Below the pieces are notes generated by a model. That model worked only from the letters and a program-made list of their open reading frames with translations, did not search any database and was not told where the DNA came from. A DNA stretch of 11,857 nt from G963674685 sp964591275 (GTDB lineage: Bacteria > Lernaellota > Lernaellaia > JACKCT01), in the NCBI GenBank assembly GCA_964591275.1, contig CAZQAE010000117.1, forward strand, positions 1-11,857, read 5' to 3'. Shown piece after piece: positions 5,550 through 11,046 of this stretch. Within the stretch, counting starts at the first letter, position 1; each line of letters begins with the position of its first letter. Both the position numbers and the translations under genes were made by a program.

Positions 5550-7246
5550 ATGACGACAAAGCCGAATAGGAAGAAAATTGGCTCAAATTCAGGCTATACA
5601 AAGGTCTCAAACGATCTGATCGACGATCCCGAAGTGAGCGATCCTGAGTTTCGGCTTCGCATAAATATCATTCGATACATGAATACAAAAGAAGGGTGCA
5701 AATCCCGTGCCTCTGTACCTCGATTAGCAGGTGACGCCGGGTGGGGGTTAACAAAAACCAAAGCGACTTTGAAGCTTCTAAATAATCGTAACGAACTTAT
5801 CTCCCAGAGACGATTCAAACGATCAACGAGGCGGCAAATAACAAAAGCCCTTTCGGACGGAAAATACACCAAAATTCCAAACGAGATCATCGACCATAAC
5901 GGCGAAAATCTTTCTGACTCTGAGTTCCGGCTTATTGTCTTGGTCCTGCGATGGACGAATTTGAAAAAAGGGAATGTGGCGTGGCCGAAAATTTCAAATA
6001 TCATAATGGTCACTCATTGGTCAAAATCTAAAACAAATAGGACTGTTTCCGCCCTGACAAATCGTGGCCTCCTCATTTCGGTCGCCACGAAGAATCGGCA
6101 TGGGTTGAGGGTTTTTGAACGAGCGCTCATTGCCGCCTGGGCTCCCACGTCAAAACTAAGCAATCTGAGCGTTGCAACAGTGTCACCAGGCGACTCTTTA
6201 GGGGTGTCACCAGGCGACCGAACGATAGTGTCACCAGGCGACCGAACGATAGTGCCACCACGCGACTATGTGAGAGTGTCACCAGGCGACTCACTAATAA
6301 GTACTACTGCTTTACAAGAACAAAACTTTACAATTTGGCCGATGGAATCGTCACTACGTGTCGACCCATCGGCTATTCGCGCAGGGCACGAAACACCTTC
6401 TTTAGAACTGGCGAAAAGCACAAATCCGGGAACTGGCGAAATGGAGCTTCCGGTTAAAGAATTTCCGGTAAATCCCGTTGAGGAACTCCACGGAAAATCA
6501 GTTGAAGAACTTCCGGTTAATCCCGTTGAGGAGTTCCACGGAAAATCAGTTGAAGAACTTCCGGTTATTCCCGTTGAGGAACTCCACGGAAAATCAGTTG
6601 AAGAATTTTCGGTTAATCCCGTTGAGGAACTCCACGGAAAATCAGTTGAAGAATTTTCGGTTAATCCCGTTGAGGAACTCCACGGAAAATCAGTTGATTC
6701 AAATCACGGAAAATCAGTTGAAGAATTTTCGGTTAATCCCGTTGAGGAACTCCACGGAANNNNNNNNNNNNNNNNNNNNNNNNNNNNNNNNNNNNNNNNN
6801 NNNNNNNNNNNNNNNNNNNNNNNNNNNNNNNNNNNNNNNNNNNNNNNNNNNNNNNNNNNCACGGAAAATCAGTTGAAGAATTTTCGGTTAATCCCGTTGA
6901 GGAACTCCACGGAAAATCAGTTGATTCAAATCACGGAAACCCAGTTGAGAAACGACCGGAAATCCAATCTGCCAAATTGCCCTTGGAATCCCTTGGCATA
7001 GGCCATTCGACACCACCACCAGCGCTTGAACCACTTCCCCCCACAGCTAATACCACCGATCCCGCTTCAAGCGCCTGTGCGCTCTCTCAGGGCGGTACAG
7101 CGCCCTCTCAAGGCGCACAGGCGGAACCTCCGGCGTTAACTCCTGAGCAAGAAGAATCACTTGTTGATCTCTTTGCTTCAATGGCGGCATCCCGCGACAA
7201 AAACGCCGCTATCGAAATGGCACAGAGGAGAAAAATGCAAGAATGA
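5550..7246 (+). CDS. Replication-initiator-like protein with two winged-helix domains and coding repeats (contains assembly gap)
   Basis: Start ATG at 5550 with GGAGG upstream. Two tandem HTH_36/RepA_N-like winged helices are seen: residues 16-90 (YTKVSNDLIDD...) and 106-180 (YTKIPNEIID...LSDSEFRLIVLVLRW...WPKISNI...TNRTVSALTNRGLLI). This layout is typical of plasmid and phage replication initiators and replisome organisers. Residues 211-250 are five 8-residue repeats (VSPGDRTI type). From about 300 come 16-residue repeats (EELPVNPVEELHGKSV type). A 100-N gap (6760-6859) breaks the frame as printed, but codons resume in phase at 6860 and run to TGA at 7246, ending in a Pro/Ala-rich linker and a helical tail (LTPEQEESLVDLFASMAASR). 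The true gap must be 2 modulo 3 in length. At least 537 residues. Replication is inferred; a transcriptional regulator is the main alternative. Confidence 0.8.
6180..6299 (+). repeat. Five tandem 24-bp repeats, in frame
   Basis: Five direct copies of a 24-bp unit beginning GTGTCACCAGGCGAC (fourth copy diverged, GTGCCACCACGCGAC), encoding VSPGDxxx. Copies 2 and 3 are identical. They lie directly after the second winged-helix domain of the replication-like protein and resemble iterons in length and arrangement. Confidence 0.9.
6447..6957 (+). repeat. Tandem 48-bp repeats (dimer of a 24-bp unit), collapsed at an assembly gap
   Basis: The word TCCCGTTG recurs at 6473, 6521, 6569, 6617 and 6665 (steps of 48), then at 6737 (step of 72) and again after the gap. 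Each 48-bp unit encodes EELPVNPV plus EELHGKSV; an extra 24-bp half-unit encodes DSNHGKSV. Near-identity between units explains why assembly failed here. No spacers are present, so this is not a CRISPR array. Confidence 0.95.
6760..6859. other. Scaffold gap of exactly 100 N
   Basis: A conventional placeholder for an unsized gap. Joining the repeat across it in frame needs 17 or 41 bases, or either of these plus multiples of 48 (or 24). Confidence 0.98.
7072..7123 (+). repeat. Nested inverted repeat in the 3' part of the replication-like gene
   Basis: Outer arms CGCCTGTGCGC (7072-7082) and GCGCACAGGCG (7113-7123) pair perfectly over 11 bp. Inside, AGGGCG (7089-7094) pairs with CGCCCT (7101-7106) around the loop GTACAG. 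It can form a long two-part hairpin on either strand. It is coding (SACALSQGGTAPSQGAQAEP). Confidence 0.85.
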
Positions 7247-7441
7247 AGCACGCCCTCGATTGCCATGACATAGGCCCGACGGACCGGATTGGGTAAACGC
7301 GGCCTTGAGCCGTCTGGCATGACGGTAGCTGACGACCATCAATCGTGCGCCCTCCTTTAAGGAAAGGTCCCCCGGCAGCACACGACCCAACACGCTGACG
7401 CGCAACTCCTTGTGACTCATAATGATTTTGTCCTTCTTCAT
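7247..7441 (-). pseudogene. Truncated ISNCY-type (IS1202-like) transposase, N-terminal part
   Basis: From ATG at 7441 the - strand reads MKKDKIIMSHKELRVSVLGR, then SLKEGARLMVVSYRHARRLK and GPSGLCHGNRGR. This matches the N-terminal HTH of ISNCY/IS1202-type transposases: 'S-kEl-r-~vl-~v--G~~-~~eaA~llg~s~Rq~-Rl', followed by the highly conserved 'GlvHgnRGr'. The frame then leaves the family at about 7247, exactly where the replication-like gene ends, so the rest, including the catalytic domain, is gone. The gene cannot encode an active transposase. The stop codon of the replication-like gene lies at this junction and may have been supplied by it. Confidence 0.75.
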
Positions 7442-7482
7442 GGAGACACAATCACTCGGCAGTTGAAGGGGACACAATCACT
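7442..7482 (-). repeat. Pair of 15-bp direct repeats at the IS end
   Basis: GGAGACACAATCACT (7442-7456) and GGGGACACAATCACT (7468-7482) are 14/15 identical and 26 bp apart, directly upstream of the transposase start. Subterminal repeats at an IS end, used by the transposase, are the likely meaning. Confidence 0.6.
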
Positions 7483-7650
7483 AAGCTAATACATATGATT
7501 CTGCGTCCCTGACAGCACAATTATTTTGTGATAATCTTTAATTGATCTCAAAATAGTAACAATTGGTAGTGACGGAGTTCGAGCGACGCTCAAACTCAAA
7601 GCCCCATAATATGACGCCAATTTCGCCTTTTTCCAAAAGTCCAGAATTTC

Positions 7651-7677
7651 AAATCGCCTTTATAATAGCGGCGATTT
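7651..7677 (+). promoter_or_regulatory. Palindrome around a TATAAT box
   Basis: Perfect 8-bp arms AAATCGCC (7651-7658) and GGCGATTT (7670-7677) flank an 11-base centre containing TATAAT (7661-7666). This is the arrangement of an operator over a -10 box reading towards the Csx15-like gene. No good -35 was found, so the promoter is tentative. Confidence 0.4.
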
Positions 7678-7824
7678 CCGTTTTCAAAAAATAAATCTGA
7701 AAAATTTGCCAATCGGTTTTTGCCAACTTTGTAAGCTTAAAGATGAGAGAGAAAAATTTCTCACCGAGAAAAAGGCGACGACGTGGACATGGATAAAACA
7801 AATCAGCAGCAAAAATTTGAACTG

Positions 7825-7855
7825 ACGTCCTCGGCGAGGACTTCGCCGAGGACGT
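7825..7855 (+). repeat. 13-bp perfect hairpin with alternative fold
   Basis: ACGTCCTCGGCGA (7825-7837) pairs with TCGCCGAGGACGT (7843-7855) around GGACT. The left half can instead fold on itself (GTCCTCG/CGAGGAC, 7827-7841). No T-run follows. It lies 77 bases before the Csx15-like start, so an RNA switch, protein-binding site or nick/origin site are all possible. Confidence 0.75.
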
Positions 7856-7932
7856 GCGGAATCGTTTCGCCCATCAGAAATCTCAGCGACCGTTCGTCAT
7901 CTTGAATTCACTACGAGTGGAAAGGCATTGGC

Positions 7933-8418
7933 ATGACCAAAAATCTCAATCAAATCATGAAAAAGCCACTTACAATTATCAACTTCGGGCCGCTGCTTTC
8001 CGATGCATTCAAGCGCCAGATAGAAGAAGAGTTGGGCCGACCTGTCCTTGAACGGCGAATACGCCTTCAACTCGATCACAAAAAACTCACCTATCCACAG
8101 GTGATGCGTGCGGTTGACCGTATCGATTTCACGGGACTACCCAATGACGCACTTTTGAACCTTCCTACCGATTCGGCGGCCACGGCCTGCTTGATTAGCG
8201 AATTTTTCGCTCGAACAGGGCAGCATCCAAACATCATCGAGCGGGTGAAATGGAGGGGTGATCCGGTCTGGCGGTTTGGAACAAAGCGAAACTTAGAGTT
8301 CGAGATTCAGCAGACCCGAAAGCGCCGGAGCACGAAAGTAGTCAATTGGGCCAAAAAAGATATGAAATCTCCCCCACAGGAGAATCCTTTGATAACCGAA
8401 ACACGTTCAACGTCATGA
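7933..8418 (+). CDS. Csx15-like small protein (CRISPR-accessory-type), no CRISPR locus in view
   Basis: 161 aa; ATG at 7933 has GGAAAGG 8 bases upstream. The first 115 residues follow the pattern I associate with the Csx15 family: an opening hydrophobic strand LTIINFGPLLSD (13-24), a long helix with QIEEELG, a basic strand RRIRLQLDH (41-49), PQVMRAVDRI, a short region ending LLNLPTDSAATACLISEFFA (74-93), then RTGQHPNIIERVKW (94-107). Family members are short proteins found near type III CRISPR systems and thought to act in cyclic-oligonucleotide signalling. Here a basic, probably flexible C-terminal extension of about 45 residues is added (TRKRRSTK). No array or cas gene is seen. The gene precedes the recombinase genes on the same strand. 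Family assignment is from memory of conserved positions and needs a profile search. Confidence 0.5.
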   Translation: MTKNLNQIMKKPLTIINFGPLLSDAFKRQIEEELGRPVLERRIRLQLDHKKLTYPQVMRAVDRIDFTGLPNDALLNLPTDSAATACLISEFFARTGQHPNIIERVKWRGDPVWRFGTKRNLEFEIQQTRKRRSTKVVNWAKKDMKSPPQENPLITETRSTS

Positions 8419-8458
8419 CGGCGTTGTCATTAATACTGCTAGGCAACCTGAGAACGGC

Positions 8459-8494
8459 TCAGCCCAGATGATCGGCAAATGCTGAAAGGGCTGA
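8459..8494 (+). repeat. Inverted repeat before the small recombinase-linked ORFs
   Basis: TCAGCCC (8459-8465) pairs with GGGCTGA (8488-8494), ending one base before an ATG at 8496. A further CTGAG/CTCAG pair lies just upstream and overlaps the left arm. It may regulate the downstream genes; it is too weak to call a terminator. Confidence 0.4.
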
Positions 8495-8495
8495 C

Positions 8496-8759
8496 ATGGA
8501 GCAGAGAGATAAGGAGAATTTGATTTTGCCAAGTATCAATCCGCACACCAAAAGGTGCAACCGAGGACGCTGCGGCGCTCTCCGGTGGGACGGCATGGTC
8601 GTCGCCCCAGTCTGTAAGGAGAGGTCTCATGGACCGCCATACGGATCGCACAGATCAAGTCACCGAATCTTCTTCAACCAAAGAAAGGGGGCAGGAGAAC
8701 ACCTGCAAGCGTCTCGAAAAACGACAAACCTGTGGTTTGACGAGAAAAAAAGATCGTGA
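8496..8759 (+). CDS. Possible small cysteine-containing protein
   Basis: An 87-codon frame from ATG 8496. The first 45 residues contain three Cys around a Gly-rich core (CNRGRCGALRWDGMVVAPVC), reminiscent of a zinc-ribbon fragment. The second half overlaps the better-supported gene at 8629 in another frame and looks like a shadow. The Shine-Dalgarno is weak. Either a short real gene whose tail overlaps the next one, or a remnant. Confidence 0.25.
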   Translation: MEQRDKENLILPSINPHTKRCNRGRCGALRWDGMVVAPVCKERSHGPPYGSHRSSHRIFFNQRKGAGEHLQASRKTTNLWFDEKKRS

Positions 8760-8973
8760 GAAGTCTGACAGTTCTTGTGATAAGGTGTGCAAATCCAAAC
8801 GGAGATCGCAAACTCGGATATTTGATGTCGAGTTTCGACAATCCGAAAAAGTGGATTTTGCTATGGACTGGACCCCGAGCGCTGACATGTATTCCGCCTT
8901 GCTGGCTTTGATTCAGCCTGTGCCGGATCATGCTCTGGAATACAAGGAGAAACGTGATGAAAACAAATCGTGA
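8629..8973 (+). CDS. Unrecognised 114-aa charged protein coupled to the recombinase
   Basis: The start is well supported: GGAGAGG lies 5 bases before ATG 8629. The first 65 residues are hydrophilic, Lys/Arg/Ser-rich with several Cys (CKRLEKRQTCGLTRKKDREK, SCDKVC), probably disordered or nucleic-acid-binding. The last 45 look folded (RIFDVEFRQSEKVDFAMDWT, SALLALIQPVPDHALEYKEK). The stop lies 17 bases inside the recombinase gene, so the two are overlapping and probably translationally coupled. A partner such as a recombination directionality factor is plausible from position but not shown by any motif. Confidence 0.65.
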   Translation: MDRHTDRTDQVTESSSTKERGQENTCKRLEKRQTCGLTRKKDREKSDSSCDKVCKSKRRSQTRIFDVEFRQSEKVDFAMDWTPSADMYSALLALIQPVPDHALEYKEKRDENKS

Positions 8974-10555
8974 AAATGAGAGTATCCGAGTTGCGATTTA
9001 TTGCCGGTCTAGCAAGGATGAGCACAACGTAAGTTGCGAGTCGCAAGAGCATGAACTTCGCGAGTTAGCTGGTGGTCGAGGAGAGATGGTCATTAAGGTC
9101 TACAAAGACCCACAGAGGTCCAGTACGAAAGATGATCTTCCAGAATTTGCGGAGATGCTTCTGGATGCAAAAGCGGGCATATTTGATAAAATCTATTCCT
9201 TGAACACTTCCCGTTTTGGTCGGGATCAGTTCCAAGCGCAATACGCAAAAAGACTCCTGCGACGAGATTACGAAGTCGAGGTAGTTTTTGCAGAACTCCC
9301 ACGTTCAGGCAATTTTTACGACGACTTTATCGAAAAGATATTTGAAGCGATTGATGAGCTTCATAAGATGATGTGTGCAGACGGCGCACGCCGTGGCCAG
9401 AGGCAAAATATCAGAAAGGGATTTCGCGCTGGAGGTCGCGCACCGTTTGGTTATCGGCTCGTCTATTCGATCCACGGTACTAACAAGGATGGGCAGGATG
9501 TGAAAAAATCAAAGTTTGAGCCTGACCCGGCCAATGCTCCCATCTTGCGTGAGATATTCGAGAAGCGAGCGAGAGGCGAGTCCAGGCGCTCGATATGCCG
9601 AGATTTAGAGGCGCGAGGCATCCTGCCGCCGGACCATAAGAGAACCAGATCGAAGCACTGGAATGACACTACGATTCTTGGCTTTGAGGCGAACTGGGAG
9701 GAGTATGCAGGGCATCTTGTGTATGACCGTCATCCCGCTAAGGGACGAAAAAGTGACCTTCTTATCAATAGAGATAAACACGAGCCGATAATAACTGAAA
9801 AACTGGGAAAACTGGTCTTCGGACGCAACAAATCGACTCAGAACCGATACATCCGTGGAAGATCGAAAGGTTCTCGCGGGTATTCACTCGCAGGGTTAAT
9901 CTTCTGTGCCGATGACGGCTGTCATGCGCCTTATCACGGAGATTGCGGCTACTATAAGCCTGATAGAAAAAAGGCGAATTGTGGAAACAGTGGCATTTCT
10001 CAACAACGGATCGAGAGTTACTTAACGGATGTTCTGGAAAACCATGTTCTCCCCCAATTCGATCCCAAAAAGGCATATCATCATTGGCGGAAGAAGACAG
10101 TCCAGTGTGTGGGAAAGAAAACGGATCGAGCGATAATCGTCAAGGAAATGAATAATATCGAGGGACAGAAACAGCGGATCATCACTGCTGTGTCAAAGGG
10201 TCTCCTTGAAGGCGAGGATGTAAAAACGCAAGTAGAGGAGCTAAAGACACGAAAAGGACTTCTTGAAATTGCCTTGGAAAACGCGAAAGTTCGAGAGGAG
10301 GATTTCAATAGTATTAGCCACGGAGTGAAGAAGCTGTTCAAGGAGTTCAAGGAGACGTTCAGCACGGCTGATGTGGGAACCAAACAACGATTCTTCAGAA
10401 CATTTTTTGATCGGATCGAGATCGGGCCGAAGATTCGAGATAAAAATGGGGAGAGGATTGAGCGCAGAAAGCTGATACTCCATACGCTGCTTCCTCTCCC
10501 CAACATGGGAAGTTTGGCATCCCCAAGGGGAATTGAACCCCTGTTGCCGGGATGA
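8957..10555 (+). CDS. Large serine recombinase (integrase) ending inside tRNA-Glu
   Basis: 532 aa, start ATG 8957 with GGAG 8 bases upstream. The N-terminal resolvase domain has RVAIYCRSS (11-19), where Ser19 is the expected nucleophile and Arg17 its partner, ESQEHEL (28-34) and SRFGRD (85-90). The 'recombinase' domain begins GGRAPFGYRL (159-168). The zinc-ribbon region LIFCADDGCHAPYHG...YYKPDRKKANC keeps Cys317, Cys322 and Cys342, but the Cys usually following YY is replaced, with Cys330 a possible substitute. A coiled coil spans about 392-445. Such enzymes integrate and excise elements by double-strand breaks at short att sites. The last residues (SPRGIEPLLPG) are encoded by the antisense of the tRNA-Glu T and anticodon arms, and the TGA stop is in the tRNA. 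This indicates integration next to, or into, the tRNA. Confidence 0.92.
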   Translation: MKTNRENESIRVAIYCRSSKDEHNVSCESQEHELRELAGGRGEMVIKVYKDPQRSSTKDDLPEFAEMLLDAKAGIFDKIYSLNTSRFGRDQFQAQYAKRLLRRDYEVEVVFAELPRSGNFYDDFIEKIFEAIDELHKMMCADGARRGQRQNIRKGFRAGGRAPFGYRLVYSIHGTNKDGQDVKKSKFEPDPANAPILREIFEKRARGESRRSICRDLEARGILPPDHKRTRSKHWNDTTILGFEANWEEYAGHLVYDRHPAKGRKSDLLINRDKHEPIITEKLGKLVFGRNKSTQNRYIRGRSKGSRGYSLAGLIFCADDGCHAPYHGDCGYYKPDRKKANCGNSGISQQRIESYLTDVLENHVLPQFDPKKAYHHWRKKTVQCVGKKTDRAIIVKEMNNIEGQKQRIITAVSKGLLEGEDVKTQVEELKTRKGLLEIALENAKVREEDFNSISHGVKKLFKEFKETFSTADVGTKQRFFRTFFDRIEIGPKIRDKNGERIERRKLILHTLLPLPNMGSLASPRGIEPLLPG

Positions 10556-10589
10556 AAACCCGACGTCCTAACCACTAGACGATGGGGAC
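10515..10589 (-). tRNA. tRNA-Glu (anticodon UUC), CCA encoded
   Basis: Acceptor GTCCCCA pairs with TGGGGAT; the D arm contains TAGTGGTTAGGA; the anticodon stem TCGGG/CCCGG holds the loop TTTTCAT with anticodon TTC; the T arm GGGG-TTCAATT-CCCC is intact; discriminator G is followed by CCA. The gene looks fully functional. Its 3' 41 bases overlap the end of the recombinase gene on the other strand, which places the tRNA 3' end at the likely element boundary. Confidence 0.97.
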
Positions 10590-10641
10590 ACAATCTTTTT
10601 GCCGTCCCATAAGAGCAGCACGGCACCTTGCCGAATCCGCT

Positions 10642-10681
10642 CGGGGCGCACCTTTTACCCAAAAGCGCCCCTGCTTGTCAA
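10642..10681 (-). promoter_or_regulatory. Putative tRNA-Glu promoter with GC-rich discriminator
   Basis: On the - strand TTGACA (10681-10676), an 18-base spacer, TAAAAG (10657-10652) and the discriminator GTGCGCCCCG lead to the tRNA about 55 bases on. A GC-rich discriminator is usual for stringently controlled stable-RNA promoters. An inverted repeat GGGGCGC/GCGCCCC (10643-10649, 10665-10671) overlaps it. Confidence 0.55.
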
Positions 10682-11042
10682 TAATATTATGAAATCCATT
10701 TTCCAGCAACAGGAATTTACACGAAAAACGCCGGTACAAAACAGTGGAAATTCTGCAAGATTGTGGTTTTCAACTCATTCCGAATTCGCTATATCGATGT
10801 CGAAAAAAAATCGTAAAGACATCGGCGCTAATAAAATAACTATGGACCAAAGCCTCATTCACATTGCCCTGGCTTGCCGAGAAACGCGCGGGAATCACGC
10901 CGGATGAATAGCCTGGAGAATACACATTCCTCGGCGTCACACCCGCTCACGTTCCCGATTGGGAAGTCCGCGACAGTCTGAGTATCGCACGCTACCAGAT
11001 CTGGGATCTGTCGGGTACGCTGAACAATCAGGGCAAACGCAT
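10682..11042. other. Region between tRNA-Glu promoter and RT fragment, with a gene remnant
   Basis: AT-rich and featureless up to about 10860, then a GC-richer gene remnant (listed separately) reaching 11046. No other gene is supported; the + strand frame at 10599-10907 crosses the tRNA promoter and is taken as chance. Confidence 0.5.
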
Positions 11043-11046
11043 CTAA
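10868..11046 (+). pseudogene. Unrecognised C-terminal gene remnant with in-frame stop
   Basis: A + strand frame without a start reads LPWLAEKRAGITPDE, then TAG, then PGEYTFLGVTPAHVPDWEVR and SLSIARYQIWDLSGTLNNQG to a TAA at 11044-11046. Its composition and G+C are protein-like and unlike the AT-rich flank. It looks like the last 60 residues of a decayed gene; a Trp codon changed to TAG would explain the break. The family is not recognised. Confidence 0.45.

Larger units (their letters stand above)
7483..7932. other. AT-rich non-coding region with several inverted repeats
   Basis: No convincing gene. It contains CACAA/TTGTG arms at 7516-7530, an excisionase-tail echo at 7575-7591, an operator-like palindrome at 7651-7677, GAGAAA/TTTCTC at 7749-7762 and a 13-bp hairpin at 7825-7855. 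A 38-codon frame (ATG 7789 to TGA 7905) crosses the last hairpin and is probably not coding. Confidence 0.6.

Noticed and set aside
6478..6876. Separate ORF with TENQLKNFRLIPLRNS repeats
   Set aside because: It is the +1 shadow of the repeat-bearing gene and exists only because the repeat unit is a multiple of 3 in all frames.
6447..6957. CRISPR array
   Set aside because: The 48-bp units are contiguous with no unique spacers and keep an open reading frame.
7789..7905. 38-codon ORF before the Csx15-like gene
   Set aside because: Its middle is the 13-bp hairpin, the composition is Ser/Arg-rich and there is no ribosome binding site; kept only as a note.
1..10514. Left direct repeat of the tRNA-Glu 3' end (other att site)
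   Set aside because: By eye I found no convincing second copy of the tRNA T-arm/acceptor sequence; the boundary is probably outside the window.
10599..10907. 102-aa + strand ORF
   Set aside because: It covers the tRNA promoter and AT-rich spacer, has no Shine-Dalgarno and no protein-like pattern.
10910..10915. Recoded TAG (stop read as an amino acid)
   Set aside because: One TAG in a start-less remnant is better explained by decay; the other genes are read well with the standard code.
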